A DNA stretch of 64,000 nt from Bacillota bacterium. GTDB lineage: Bacteria; Bacillota; Clostridia; Lachnospirales; Lachnospiraceae. Each line of letters opens with the position of its first letter. Position 1 is the first letter of the stretch. Location: contig JAEZZO010000029.1 in the NCBI GenBank assembly GCA_023418475.1, positions 62,001-126,000 of the forward strand, given 5' to 3'. Position numbers and translations under genes: made by a program. Shown here piece after piece: positions 1 to 9,903 of the stretch. The notes under the pieces are model-generated. The model was not told the DNA's origin, made no database searches, and was given only the letters and a program-made list of their open reading frames with translations.

Positions 1-71
1 ATATTCCTGAAATTTACTCTTCCGATATTCTTAAACTGTGCCTGCCGATTGTTCCTGGCTATCGCCCTTAA
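1..71 (+). CDS. Possible C-terminal end of a gene entering from the left
   Basis: An open frame starts at base 3 and ends at a TAA at 69-71, giving a 22-residue tail that ends in PIVPGYRP. The composition looks protein-like, but there is too little to name it. A second forward frame is also open from base 1 to about 124, so the call is weak. The gene body would lie outside the window. Confidence 0.2.
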   Translation, partial: IPEIYSSDILKLCLPIVPGYRP

Positions 72-144
72 CAATACTCCTGACAATCACCTTTCAAGAA
101 CACGTCCCACAAAAAGTACGTGAACTATACAAAATTCACTTCTT

Positions 145-180
145 TATCAATTATTTGAGATACCTCTTTGCGGTGTCAAC
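145..180. repeat. Copy of a dispersed palindromic repeat
   Basis: The stretch TTATTTGAGATACC-TCTTT-GCGGTGTC is a degenerate hairpin closely matching the stretch at about 35088-35112 and, in reverse orientation, the two copies at 28458-28690. It sits just downstream of the recD2 stop codon. The rest of 72-212 shows nothing coding. Confidence 0.45.
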
Positions 181-212
181 AATGAAGCTCACTCCATAAA
201 CAACGAATATAA

Positions 213-2537
213 TTACGATGGCTTTGTATCTTCTCCTATAAAATAGCCTGGTCCCTCAGCAACACGCAGGTTCGGTTCCAGTTCCTGCTCTGCAAGCTTT
301 TCTTCTATAAGATCTGCGTAAGTTATCTCCTCATGCTCAAGCCCAGACTTCGTAATATAACCTGACAGCCGTTCCTTCAGAAATGTATTTCTCTTGGTGA
401 CTGTTACATTATTCACAGCATAAGCAAGCGCTTTCTTCGCACCAATCATAACCAGTATCTTCTTCGCTCTGGTAATACCAGTATAAATTAAGTTACGCTG
501 CAGCATCACATAATGATTCATAAGAATGGGCATTACTACAATTGGGTACTCTGAACCCTGAGCCTTATGGATGGTCGTGGCATAGGCATGAACAATCTCA
601 TCGAGCTCCGTTACATCATATCGGATTTGTCTGCCGTCAAAATCAATCAGTAACGAACGGTCCTCCATATCAACTGTAGTTATGATACCAATGTCCCCGT
701 TAAAGACCTCTTTGTCATAATTATTTCTGATCTGCATGACCTTATCCGCGGTACGAAAGATGGAACCACTTCGGCGAAGTCCATCACCCGTTGGGTTTAT
801 TGCTTCCTGTAAGGCGAGATTAAGATTTGTAGCTCCCACAACTCCTCTTTGCATTGGTGTGAGGACCTGTATCATGGAAGAAGGAGTTTTATAGTATTTC
901 GGAAGATTATGCTTCACCAGCTTTACAATCTCAGTGACAACCTCCTCCGCCTCTTCCTTCTGCACAAAGAAGAAATCGGTATCCACTCCGTTGGAGAGAT
1001 CGGGCATTTTTCCCTGGTTAATCTTATGGGCATTCATAATGATGCGGCTGCTCTGCGCCTGCCGGAAGATTCTGGTAAGGCGTATCATCGGAAACCTTCC
1101 AGCTTCCATAATATCTCTTAGTACGTTGCCCGCTCCCACAGAAGGAAGCTGATCAATATCTCCCACCAGAATCAGTCTCATATTCGGGGGGATTGCTTTT
1201 AGCAGAGCATTCATCAGGATAATATCAATCATAGAGCATTCGTCCACAATTAATACATCTCCCTGAAGAGGATTTTCCTCATCTCTCTGATAACCCTCAG
1301 GAGGCTTACACTCCAAAAGTCTATGTATCGTTTTCGCTTCCAGGCCTGTTGCTTCCGTCATTCGCTTTGCTGCTCTTCCTGTTGGCGCAGCTAGTAATAT
1401 GTTAAGACCATAAGCCCGATATGCTGCTATAATACCCTGAGTCGTAGTTGTCTTGCCGGTTCCGGGACCACCCGTCAGCACCATCACCTTGGCAAGCGCT
1501 GCCTGCCGGATGGCATCCGCTTGAATCTCATCATATTTCATATTTACCGTAGCTTCAATTTTCTCCACATCCACGGATAAAGTATCATTTCCAGTTTCCC
1601 TGCGTGCTTTCGCAAGGCGCACCCACAACTTATCCTGCGCAGGCTGCATCGCCAGCTTAAGCAATTTATTTGCAGTGCCTGTCTCAGCATAATAAAAGGG
1701 CGGCAGGTAGATGGCATTCTCCTCCCGGATTAAATCCTTTTCCTTTAGCATATGGTCTATCGTCATCACGATAAATTCCTGCTCTGCCTCTAAAAGCTCC
1801 GATGCTTTCGCAATGAGCTGCTCCCAAACTGCAAAAACATGTCCTTCATCAGCCAGTGTGCTTAAAGTATACATAATTCCGCTTCGTAAGCGCACATAAG
1901 TCTCTTTCCCGAACCCAAGCTTCTCTGCAATGCTGTCTGCTGTCTTAAAACCAATCCCCCATATATCATCCGCCAGGCGGAAGGGATTTTCCTTTACCTT
2001 CTCTATACTTTCATTTTCATATGCTTTATATATCTTAGCCGCATAGGAGGTACTGACTCCATGCTCCTGCAAAAAGAGCATGATATTTTTCACTTCCTTT
2101 TGCCGCTCCCAGCTTTCCTTAATCATCTGAACACGTTTTATCCCGATACCTTCCACTTCAATTAATGCATCCGGGTTGTCTTCTATCATTACAAGAGTGT
2201 CCTTGCCATATTTTTGTACTATCTTTTTTGCAAATTTGGGACCTACCCCTTTGATCAGTCCGCTTCCAAGATATTTCTCAATTCCATAAATACTGGCTGG
2301 CATGGTTTCTTCCCATTTTTGTGCAATAAACTGCCTACCATACTTGGTATCGATCTTCCAATCTCCGTCGATTAAAAGCACGGAACCGACATTGGCATCC
2401 AAAAGGCTTCCCACCACTGTGACCAGTTCATCATAGCCCTTCACATTCACCTTCAGAACTGTGTAACCATTCTCAGGGTTTTGATATGTAATTCGTTCCA
2501 CTATGCATCGTATTTTAATCACCGGGATTTCCTCCAT
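213..2537 (-). CDS. recD2: RecD2-type ATP-dependent 5'-3' DNA helicase
   Basis: A superfamily 1B helicase, here about 774 residues, acting on single-stranded DNA ends in replication and repair without RecBC. An N-terminal OB-like region (1-80) is followed by helix-hairpin-helix segments near 84-110, 124-139 and 190-204 (GVGPKFAKKI, VEGIGIKRV, IWGIGFKTAD), which is the RecD2 signature. Walker A GGPGTGKTT is at 356-364 and Walker B VDECSM at about 431-436. Motif V (TIHKAQGSEYP) and motif VI (YTGITRAKK) lie near the C terminus. I place the start at the ATG at 2535-2537; a longer frame upstream reads as non-family sequence. Length fits RecD2. It stands alone with no recB/recC beside it. Confidence 0.93.
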   Translation of the reverse strand: MEEIPVIKIRCIVERITYQNPENGYTVLKVNVKGYDELVTVVGSLLDANVGSVLLIDGDWKIDTKYGRQFIAQKWEETMPASIYGIEKYLGSGLIKGVGPKFAKKIVQKYGKDTLVMIEDNPDALIEVEGIGIKRVQMIKESWERQKEVKNIMLFLQEHGVSTSYAAKIYKAYENESIEKVKENPFRLADDIWGIGFKTADSIAEKLGFGKETYVRLRSGIMYTLSTLADEGHVFAVWEQLIAKASELLEAEQEFIVMTIDHMLKEKDLIREENAIYLPPFYYAETGTANKLLKLAMQPAQDKLWVRLAKARRETGNDTLSVDVEKIEATVNMKYDEIQADAIRQAALAKVMVLTGGPGTGKTTTTQGIIAAYRAYGLNILLAAPTGRAAKRMTEATGLEAKTIHRLLECKPPEGYQRDEENPLQGDVLIVDECSMIDIILMNALLKAIPPNMRLILVGDIDQLPSVGAGNVLRDIMEAGRFPMIRLTRIFRQAQSSRIIMNAHKINQGKMPDLSNGVDTDFFFVQKEEAEEVVTEIVKLVKHNLPKYYKTPSSMIQVLTPMQRGVVGATNLNLALQEAINPTGDGLRRSGSIFRTADKVMQIRNNYDKEVFNGDIGIITTVDMEDRSLLIDFDGRQIRYDVTELDEIVHAYATTIHKAQGSEYPIVVMPILMNHYVMLQRNLIYTGITRAKKILVMIGAKKALAYAVNNVTVTKRNTFLKERLSGYITKSGLEHEEITYADLIEEKLAEQELEPNLRVAEGPGYFIGEDTKPS

Positions 2538-2853
2538 TTTTCTGCTGCTCAGAATTTTTAGAAATAGATTTGAATTGAATATATGAACATACATATATGC
2601 AATTACATATTTAAGTTGTAGTATGATGCTGACATTTGCATTCCTATTGTTTAAGCTAAGTATAGTACATATTCTGATCATTGTCACAAAAAAATGGCAG
2701 GAAATTATCCTGCCTAATGTAATACGACAATTTTACTATTCACACAATATACAATTAAGAATTAATTAAGAATTTGACAGGAAGAAATTAAATACTTCCT
2801 GTTCCATGATTTGCTAAAATAACAGCATAATAAAACGAATGGAGATGCGGAGT

Positions 2854-3615
2854 ATGGAGGAAATTATAATCAGAACGGATAAATTATGCAAATCCTTCTC
2901 AAATGAAGGCATTCAGCAGCATGTACTGAAAAATTTAAATCTGCAGATTAAGAGAGGCGATTTTACGGTGATCATGGGGAGTTCGGGTTCCGGCAAATCC
3001 ACCCTGCTCTATGCATTATCGGGAATGGATGTTCCTACGGTCGGGGAGGTCTATCTGGAGGAAGACAATATTGCCAAGCTCAATAACGACCAGCTTGCGT
3101 TAATTCGACGAAAAAAGTGCGGTTTTATTTTTCAGTCCATTTATTTGCTGGATCATATGAATGTTCTCGATAATGTATTAACAAGTGGACTTTTAGTAAA
3201 TAGAAATAAAAAGGAAGTTTACCAAAGAGCAAGGGATTTGCTGAAAAGCGTTGGCCTGACAGAGCAGGACTTTAAGAAATTGCCAAATCAGTTATCCGGT
3301 GGTGAAAAGCAGAGAGTTGCAATTGTAAGGGCAATCATTAATAATCCGATGATATTATTTGCGGATGAACCTACCGGCGCTCTGAATTCTGCTGCCAGTG
3401 TGCAGGTTTTAGATAACCTAACCAGTCTAAATAAGAACGGACAAAGTATTGTAATGGTTACGCATGATATCAAAACAGCCTTAAGAGGTAACCGTGTCCT
3501 ATATGTAAAGGATGGCTGTATCTGCGGGGAAACGAAGCTGGGTCCCTACAAGCAGGAGGAAAGCACGGTAAGGCATCAAAAGCTGCAGCAGCTTTTAGCT
3601 GAAATGGGTTGGTAG
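2854..3615 (+). CDS. ABC transporter ATP-binding protein (FtsX-coupled, Bce-like)
   Basis: Nucleotide-binding subunit of a MacB/BceA-type mechanotransmission ABC system, about 253 residues. Walker A GSSGSGKS is near residues 42-49, the signature LSGGEKQR follows, and Walker B is FADEPTG with the ALN variant of the D-loop. The ATG at 2854 is chosen because GGAG lies 9 nt upstream; an in-frame ATG at 2839 would place the ribosome site inside the gene. It is followed at 3767 by its FtsX permease, after a 150-base gap with hairpins. With the nearby OmpR-type two-component pair, the set resembles BceAB-RS modules that sense and resist cell-wall-targeting peptides. The actual substrate is not visible. 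Confidence 0.9.
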   Translation: MEEIIIRTDKLCKSFSNEGIQQHVLKNLNLQIKRGDFTVIMGSSGSGKSTLLYALSGMDVPTVGEVYLEEDNIAKLNNDQLALIRRKKCGFIFQSIYLLDHMNVLDNVLTSGLLVNRNKKEVYQRARDLLKSVGLTEQDFKKLPNQLSGGEKQRVAIVRAIINNPMILFADEPTGALNSAASVQVLDNLTSLNKNGQSIVMVTHDIKTALRGNRVLYVKDGCICGETKLGPYKQEESTVRHQKLQQLLAEMGW

Positions 3616-3755
3616 TGTGAACTTAAAAAGCAGTTCACACGCAAAGAAGCTGCGAAGTTCGCACAGAGGTGCTCTCTCCTTATTCTTCCGGGTATCGGCA
3701 ATGCTGTAAAGCAGCATCCTGAACGCAATTATATGTATGCCGCTTTCGCGGCAGA
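3615..3755. repeat. Gap with three hairpins between ABC ATPase and permease
   Basis: Three inverted repeats fill the gap: GTGTGAACT/AGTTCACAC at 3615-3640, ATGCTG/CAGCAT at about 3701-3717, and TGCCGC-TTTC-GCGGCA at about 3738-3753. The last resembles the core of the dispersed repeat seen elsewhere in the window. The hairpins could tune the ratio of ATPase to permease mRNA. None has a following T-run, so they are not ordinary terminators. Confidence 0.5.
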
Positions 3756-3766
3756 TGGAGGTCATA

Positions 3767-6289
3767 ATGTTAATTTCCCGTCTTGCCTATTCTAATATGA
3801 AAAAGAAAAAAGGTGCTTCCATCGTTCTGGCAGTATTTATTCTGCTGGCAGCAGCCTTTATGAATATCGGTGCAACCTTGATATCAGCCTCTGGAAGCTT
3901 CTATGACCAGAAGGAAAAGCAAACAAAGGGTGCGCAATTTGTTGCGGTGTGTGCCTCTAATTCTTATAAGAAGGCATTTGAAGATTTCGTTTTTAGTGAT
4001 CAACGAGTTGCTGTAGCTGAAAAAGAAGAGGTTATTTTCATGCCGAATACAAAAAACAATAAAACAAAATCGGAACAGGGAGCCTTTTTATTCAACCTCG
4101 ATACCAAGAGACAGATCGCACCATTTGTTCCCCTTGATGAGAATAAAACTATTCCAAAAGAGGAGGCAATCTATCTTCCGTGCTTTTTAAGAAACACTAT
4201 ATCGGTAGGAGACGACTACATACTCAAGTACAAGAATACAGACTATTCCTTCAAAGTAGCCGGATACTTTGAATCTACCTATTACTCTTCTACGAGTGAT
4301 GCATACTTAAAATATTTTATACCCGATGCCTGTTATAAAAGACTATTCTCGGATATAGGAAGAGCCATTGTACTTTCTGCACGCTTTAAAGATTATGGTA
4401 AATCCATCGGAGCAACATCCCAGGAATTCACAAAAGCATTTGTTGATCAAACGGATATTTATTATATCTCGGAGAATATTCTTCAGCCCTGCCTAGACTC
4501 AGCCTCCATGAAGGAAAGCTGTATGACCTTATTTAATACAAATGCTGCCATTCTTTTAGCCTTTGCCTTTGTAATCTGTCTAATTGTTATGATTGTAATC
4601 TACAATCATATCGCCGAAAGCATTGAGGAAGGCATGATAAATATCGGTGCACTTCAGGCAATTGGCTATACAACCAAGCAGATCATTGGCTCCATAATCT
4701 ATGAATATATTCTGCTCTTTATCGCTGGAGGCGCTGCAGGTACTGCTGCCTCCTATGCCATAATGCCATTTCTCATGAGAGCCGTAAACGTAACCGGATT
4801 ATTATGGGTATTTCATATACATATCAGTGTCGATCTGTTCTGCTTTTGCATGATGTTATTGCTGATTGGCTTTACCTCCCTGCTTGCCGCCTTCCGGATA
4901 CTTAAGCTTCCCCCTGTAAAGGCTCTTAACAAAAATATTGGAAATCATCGTTTTAAAAAAAATATCATTCCACTCCATAAAGGGATCGGAACGCTAAACA
5001 CAAGATTAGCCCTTAAAAATCTACTTGGAAATTTCAAGTCCAATCTTTCTTTTGCTATCATTGTTGCCAGTGGAACCTTTGCAATTGTAATTACCATCAT
5101 TCTATATCTTAATTTCGGCCATAACAACACTGCGCTCTATAAAATGACCGGATTTGAGTTATCCGACCTGCAGATAACCGTTACGGATCACACTGACGCA
5201 GGAGCCTTCGCCAAGAAGCTAAAAGCTATGGAGGAGGTCCGAAAAACTAATTTATCCGATTTAACTACAATTAAGGTAGAAGATATTAATGTACAGGTGA
5301 TAACCTCAGACCATTTTGATGCCATGGAGGTCTTGTCGGTATATAAAGGAAGCCTTCCAAAATATGATAACGAAATAGCCATCACAGGCGTAGTCAGCAA
5401 AAGTCTTGGCAAAGGGATAGGGGATAGTATTCATGTTACGGCTGAGGGAAGAAGCAAATCATTTTATATCACCGGTATTTATCAGACCAGTAATGCCGGA
5501 GGAAAAATGTCACTGATACCTTATGAAGGTATCAAACGGTTACGGCCACAATATGAGATGAATCAAATTGACGTATATCTGAAGGATGGGGTAAATAAAG
5601 AAAGTTTCAAGCAAAAACTCCGCACACTCTATAAGGTTGCAGTCAAACAGGATAACTCTTCTGAAAATATAAGTTCAGAATACAGCGGGAAATATGCAAG
5701 GGCTAAAAAGATTGCTGATGAGAAAATTGCAAAGCTGCTATCCGATTATGGAGTTCAGAGTGTCTCTTATGCCGTAATGCTTGACGGAGTTATCATTTTG
5801 TCCGGAGATTCCTCCGCCTATCAGATCAAGGAAATCGCAGATTTGAAGGATTATCTTCATGGTCAGCTCGGTTCCTTCGCAAGCATGATGTCTGGGATGG
5901 TTACTGCAATCATACTAATTACATTTTTCATTACGGGCGGGATTTTATCCATATCCATAAAATCTCTGATGCGAAAGCAAAGGCAGGATTATGGTATTTA
6001 TAAAGCAATGGGTTACACTACACCAGATTTGATCAAACAAATTTGTCTATATTTTACGATCACAGGTCTGGCTGGTATACTCACTGGAACTGCTGCAATT
6101 TTATTGTTTGCCAATAGTATATTACAGCTTTTATTTACCAGTATCGGTCTTACCAATATGCTGGTTGGTATAGACCCACTCTTATTACCTGTCATAGATG
6201 GTAGTATTATTGTATATATTTATCTTCTGGCAAGATTGAAAGCCTACAAGGTTAAGAAGGTCAATGCTTATGAACTTCTAACGGAATAA
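3767..6289 (+). CDS. FtsX-family ABC transporter permease
   Basis: Membrane subunit partnering the ATPase just upstream, about 840 residues. One transmembrane helix near the N terminus (VLAVFILLAAAFM) is followed by a large extracytoplasmic domain. A cluster of helices lies around 270-400, a second extracytoplasmic domain around 450-700, and three C-terminal helices complete the FtsX fold. The repeated layout (two FtsX units) makes it larger than BceB (about 650). The start at 3767 follows GGAGG with good spacing; an upstream in-frame ATG at 3737 overlaps the repeat hairpin. Probable role is export, or sensing and removal of a cell-envelope-active compound, but no direct substrate evidence exists. 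Confidence 0.88.
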   Translation: MLISRLAYSNMKKKKGASIVLAVFILLAAAFMNIGATLISASGSFYDQKEKQTKGAQFVAVCASNSYKKAFEDFVFSDQRVAVAEKEEVIFMPNTKNNKTKSEQGAFLFNLDTKRQIAPFVPLDENKTIPKEEAIYLPCFLRNTISVGDDYILKYKNTDYSFKVAGYFESTYYSSTSDAYLKYFIPDACYKRLFSDIGRAIVLSARFKDYGKSIGATSQEFTKAFVDQTDIYYISENILQPCLDSASMKESCMTLFNTNAAILLAFAFVICLIVMIVIYNHIAESIEEGMINIGALQAIGYTTKQIIGSIIYEYILLFIAGGAAGTAASYAIMPFLMRAVNVTGLLWVFHIHISVDLFCFCMMLLLIGFTSLLAAFRILKLPPVKALNKNIGNHRFKKNIIPLHKGIGTLNTRLALKNLLGNFKSNLSFAIIVASGTFAIVITIILYLNFGHNNTALYKMTGFELSDLQITVTDHTDAGAFAKKLKAMEEVRKTNLSDLTTIKVEDINVQVITSDHFDAMEVLSVYKGSLPKYDNEIAITGVVSKSLGKGIGDSIHVTAEGRSKSFYITGIYQTSNAGGKMSLIPYEGIKRLRPQYEMNQIDVYLKDGVNKESFKQKLRTLYKVAVKQDNSSENISSEYSGKYARAKKIADEKIAKLLSDYGVQSVSYAVMLDGVIILSGDSSAYQIKEIADLKDYLHGQLGSFASMMSGMVTAIILITFFITGGILSISIKSLMRKQRQDYGIYKAMGYTTPDLIKQICLYFTITGLAGILTGTAAILLFANSILQLLFTSIGLTNMLVGIDPLLLPVIDGSIIVYIYLLARLKAYKVKKVNAYELLTE

Positions 6290-6403
6290 CAGGAGCGTTC
6301 GATAATTACCATAAATTTATTTTTGACTTTTGTCATCATCGTAATAGTTAAAAACCTGATTGTTTTTTAAGATGCCGCAAACCGGTGGATTGGAGATTTC
6401 ATT

Positions 6404-8440
6404 ATGAAGATGAAAATCATTCGTATATTGTGCTACAGCTTTCTTGTAGTATTTGCATTAATTGGCCTTACACAGCTTACTGCCTATGGAAAAAGTTCCG
6501 AAGCAAAAACAGTCAGCCCTACAGGAAATAATATTTATGGAATAGGTTCCGTGAGTAAAATGTTCTGTACTGCGGCTGTAATGGAGCTGGTCGATGAGAA
6601 TAAGATCGATCTGGATACACCACTTATCCATTATCTGCCAGACTTCTCCATGGCGGACGAACGGTATAAGAAAATAACACCTAAGATGCTACTTGACCAT
6701 TCCTCCGGTCTTATGGGAGCCACACCACACAATGGCTTTCTATACGGAGAAGAGGATACCAGCTTTCATGATACCTTTCTTACGCAGCTAAAAAACCAGA
6801 AGCTGAAAGCGGACCCAGGAGAATACAGCGTGTATTGTAATGACGGTTTTATGTTGGCTGAACTTTTAGTGGAGCGGATAAGTGGAATGAGCTATTCGGA
6901 ATATATTAAAAAAGAGTTGGTAGAACCGTTGGGCCTAAAAAGCACGTTTATGCCTACGGAAGGTGTAAAAGAAGCAATGCCCGCTCCTGTTTATTACGGT
7001 AATGATACTTTACCCTATGTTAATTGCCAATTTCTAGGCAGCGGAGGTATCTACAGTACAGCGGAGGACTTATGCAGATTTTCACAGATTTTCATGCAGA
7101 AGGGTCAAAGAATCCTTTCCAAAGCCTCTATGGATTTGATGGCAAAGCCCTGGTATCTGGAGGATAAAATCCGTTCCGGTGAGGGCGATACTCAATTGGG
7201 TTATGGGTTAGGCTGGGATTGTGTTAATACCTATCCCTATAATCTTTATCATATGAAGGCTTTGTCAAAAGGCGGTGATGTGAATGGTTATCATACTGGA
7301 TTAACTGTCCTGCCTGATCAGAATTTATCGATTGCCATAACAACCTCCGGGGGTTCCAGTACCTACTGCCAGGAGGCAGCACAGGATATCCTATTAGAGG
7401 TACTAAAGGAAGAAGGTCTGATTGATGAGATCAGGGATATCGGTATTAAAAATACAGAGAAGGTCGAACCAGCACCTCTCCCTGAGAACATGGCACAATA
7501 TGAGGGTTATTATATTTCACAAAACCTGCTCCGTGTTACCTTTCGTCCGGATGGCATGCTGCTGTTAAAACCGGTTGGCAGCAACTATGATACCATTCAG
7601 GAATATGCTTATACAAAATCCGGTGAATTTGTATCGACCAAGGGATACTATATTGATAGTACAGGGAATTTGGTATCAAGTGCGAACGGGAATAAAGGCT
7701 TTACAAAATTAAAATTTGATAAGCAGCCAAATGGTAAGATCTATCTATTGGGTAATCTTTATGAAAGTACTTCCGGCTTGGGAGAAGCAGCCTATACCTT
7801 ACCACTGGCCGAAAAAATCGAGCCCTCCGTTATTGACGCTCAAACCGTAAAATGCTGGCAGGAAAGAGCAGACAAAGAATACTTCCTGGTTGGAGAAGCT
7901 TACAATTCAAGTGCCTTTTTAGATCGCCCGATTATGGATATACGATTATTGAATGAGTTACCAGGGTATGTCTCGGGATATGTTAATGATATTGCAACGA
8001 AACCACTTAAAATAACCGGACCGGATACAGCAGCATGTGAGATGGATCTTCCTGGACTAATTGGAAGAGATTTGACTGATTTTCAATTTGATACAAGTAA
8101 GCAGATAGAATACCTGTCCACAGACTCCTACCGTTATGAGAGAGCGGAGGCGGTGAAATCATCTCTGGAGCTTCCAAAAGAATATGTTGTTCCCTCTGAT
8201 GATGCGGCAGCCTGGTACAAGATTGCTAAAAAAGATGCCGGTAATGAGATAATAATAAAAGCACCAGTGAATGGAGCTTATTATGTCTACAGCAAGGATA
8301 ATAAATGCATTGCAAGCTCCATCTTTCAAGAACCGTCCTCTTCCATTATTCTACCGGAAGATGGATATATTGTTTTGACAGGAAAAAAGGATGTCGTATT
8401 TACAATTTACCAGCAAGTGATGGATACAAAAAATTATTAA
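6404..8440 (+). CDS. Secreted serine hydrolase (class C beta-lactamase/PBP fold) with long C-terminal extension
   Basis: About 678 residues. An N-terminal signal-like helix (about 5-27) is followed almost at once by the SxxK motif SVSK (serine 49, lysine 52). The second motif is YCN within SVYCNDG near 150, and a GYHTG segment occupies the place of the KTG motif near 300. Such enzymes act outside the membrane on peptidoglycan-like amides or esters. Oddly, the 35-60 residues that normally form the first strands before SxxK are missing, so the fold may be truncated or the protein non-canonical. Residues from about 360 to 678 form an extra region of unknown fold. It sits 114 bases after the permease with GGAG at a normal distance, probably in the same operon. 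Confidence 0.82.
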   Translation: MKMKIIRILCYSFLVVFALIGLTQLTAYGKSSEAKTVSPTGNNIYGIGSVSKMFCTAAVMELVDENKIDLDTPLIHYLPDFSMADERYKKITPKMLLDHSSGLMGATPHNGFLYGEEDTSFHDTFLTQLKNQKLKADPGEYSVYCNDGFMLAELLVERISGMSYSEYIKKELVEPLGLKSTFMPTEGVKEAMPAPVYYGNDTLPYVNCQFLGSGGIYSTAEDLCRFSQIFMQKGQRILSKASMDLMAKPWYLEDKIRSGEGDTQLGYGLGWDCVNTYPYNLYHMKALSKGGDVNGYHTGLTVLPDQNLSIAITTSGGSSTYCQEAAQDILLEVLKEEGLIDEIRDIGIKNTEKVEPAPLPENMAQYEGYYISQNLLRVTFRPDGMLLLKPVGSNYDTIQEYAYTKSGEFVSTKGYYIDSTGNLVSSANGNKGFTKLKFDKQPNGKIYLLGNLYESTSGLGEAAYTLPLAEKIEPSVIDAQTVKCWQERADKEYFLVGEAYNSSAFLDRPIMDIRLLNELPGYVSGYVNDIATKPLKITGPDTAACEMDLPGLIGRDLTDFQFDTSKQIEYLSTDSYRYERAEAVKSSLELPKEYVVPSDDAAAWYKIAKKDAGNEIIIKAPVNGAYYVYSKDNKCIASSIFQEPSSSIILPEDGYIVLTGKKDVVFTIYQQVMDTKNY

Positions 8441-8643
8441 TGTCCTATATAAAACCTAATTCCACTACTATGCATCCGGGTAAGTACCCAAAGAAAAACC
8501 ATCTTCGTGAGGAGACACTGCACAGCAGTACATTAGATTCTATATTACTGTGTCAAGTGACCCTAAATACAAATACTCCTTACTAAGACTTAGATAAATA
8601 CTAAAAGTATCAAAACCAACTTTTTCTAAGGAAACCATCTATA

Positions 8644-9903
8644 TCAGACTAACTCCAGCAGTATTGTAGTTAAGAAGCCCTGTTCATTATTACTGCAATA
8701 AATCTCACCATTCATCTGCTCCAATAATTTTTTACAGATATATAGTCCAAGACCGCTGCCGCTTTGTGCGGCGGCGTTTTTGCCCCTGTAGAATTTATTG
8801 AATAATAACGGCAGATCATCTTCCTCTACACCCTTTCCATAATCCTGTATCTTAAGCTCTAGAAAACCATCCTTAAGTTCAGCACTGATATTAATCGGTG
8901 TATTCGCATATTTATAAGAATTATAAACAACATTCGAGATGACTTGATTAAGGCGAAGGGGATCGGCATAGATAATGCATTCGGGAACCTCCGACAGATT
9001 AATTTTGTCATAGCAATCGGCTTCACGGATAATGGTTTTTAATACTGTGCTATAGACCTCCACCGGATGGACACTGATCTCCTCCAAATCCTCCAGGGCT
9101 GCATGAAAAAGATCTGTCACCAGAAGATCAATTTGTACCGCTTTCTGATAGATATTATCCAGTTTCTTCTTTTTCTCTTCCTCCTGCGTCGTAACAAGCA
9201 GTAGCTCACTGGTGAGCTTGATGGAAGTGACCGGAGTTTTAATATCATGGCTAAGCGATGCAACAAGCTCCTTCTTACTTTGATTTAAGAGATATTCCTT
9301 TTGCTTTGCAGTCTTTAGCTGCTCTCTCATCAGATCAAAGCTCTGCGTAAAGGAACCGAAGATATTGTTTTTATTCATTTTCAAGGTAAAATCCAGATTT
9401 CCGTTCGCTATTTCCTTCGCAAATTTTTCAAGATTATGAAAGGGCTTCAGAATATTTTTATGTAAATAATAGTAATACAGCCCAGATATAACAGTAAGCA
9501 CAAAACAGCTCAGAAATAAAATTAGTGCCAGCTTTTGCCGCAGCTTACGCCAAGTTGTACTCATATCTGTCGTGATAATTAATTTACCCGCTATTTTGCC
9601 TTGCTGCTCTATCGCAATAATAATATCTCCGTTTACAAGAGCAATATCGTATGAGGTAACCGCAGCTGCTGATGACTGATATATTATGGTTTCGTCAATT
9701 GACAGTATACAGAAGGGATAAGAGAAATCCTGAAAATCACCTTCGTTCAAGTTGTCCCAGTGATTGGTTACTTCTTTTGTAATTCTGTTAATTTCTATGA
9801 TATCATTCCTATGCTCCGGCTGATATTGGTATACGATCCAGGCAGCGATCCATCCTGCTAAGAGAAACAAAAGTAATCCTATTATTACTCTATTCGTTTT
9901 CAT
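8644..9903 (-). CDS. Sensor histidine kinase (HAMP, HisKA, HATPase)
   Basis: About 419 residues. A first membrane helix at about 7-25, a short extracytoplasmic sensor region, a second helix at about 127-147, then a HAMP region. The H-box is SLSHDIKTPVTS, with the phosphorylated histidine near 219. The N-box is VVYNSYKY and the G-box is GSGLGLYICKKL. Its start overlaps the response-regulator stop by 4 bases (ATGA), so the two are translationally coupled. It converges on the ABC/serine hydrolase operon at 2854-8440, which is its likely target, by analogy with Bce-type modules. The sensor domain here is larger than in BceS, so it may detect its ligand itself. Confidence 0.92.
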   Translation of the reverse strand: MKTNRVIIGLLLFLLAGWIAAWIVYQYQPEHRNDIIEINRITKEVTNHWDNLNEGDFQDFSYPFCILSIDETIIYQSSAAAVTSYDIALVNGDIIIAIEQQGKIAGKLIITTDMSTTWRKLRQKLALILFLSCFVLTVISGLYYYYLHKNILKPFHNLEKFAKEIANGNLDFTLKMNKNNIFGSFTQSFDLMREQLKTAKQKEYLLNQSKKELVASLSHDIKTPVTSIKLTSELLLVTTQEEEKKKKLDNIYQKAVQIDLLVTDLFHAALEDLEEISVHPVEVYSTVLKTIIREADCYDKINLSEVPECIIYADPLRLNQVISNVVYNSYKYANTPINISAELKDGFLELKIQDYGKGVEEDDLPLLFNKFYRGKNAAAQSGSGLGLYICKKLLEQMNGEIYCSNNEQGFLTTILLELV

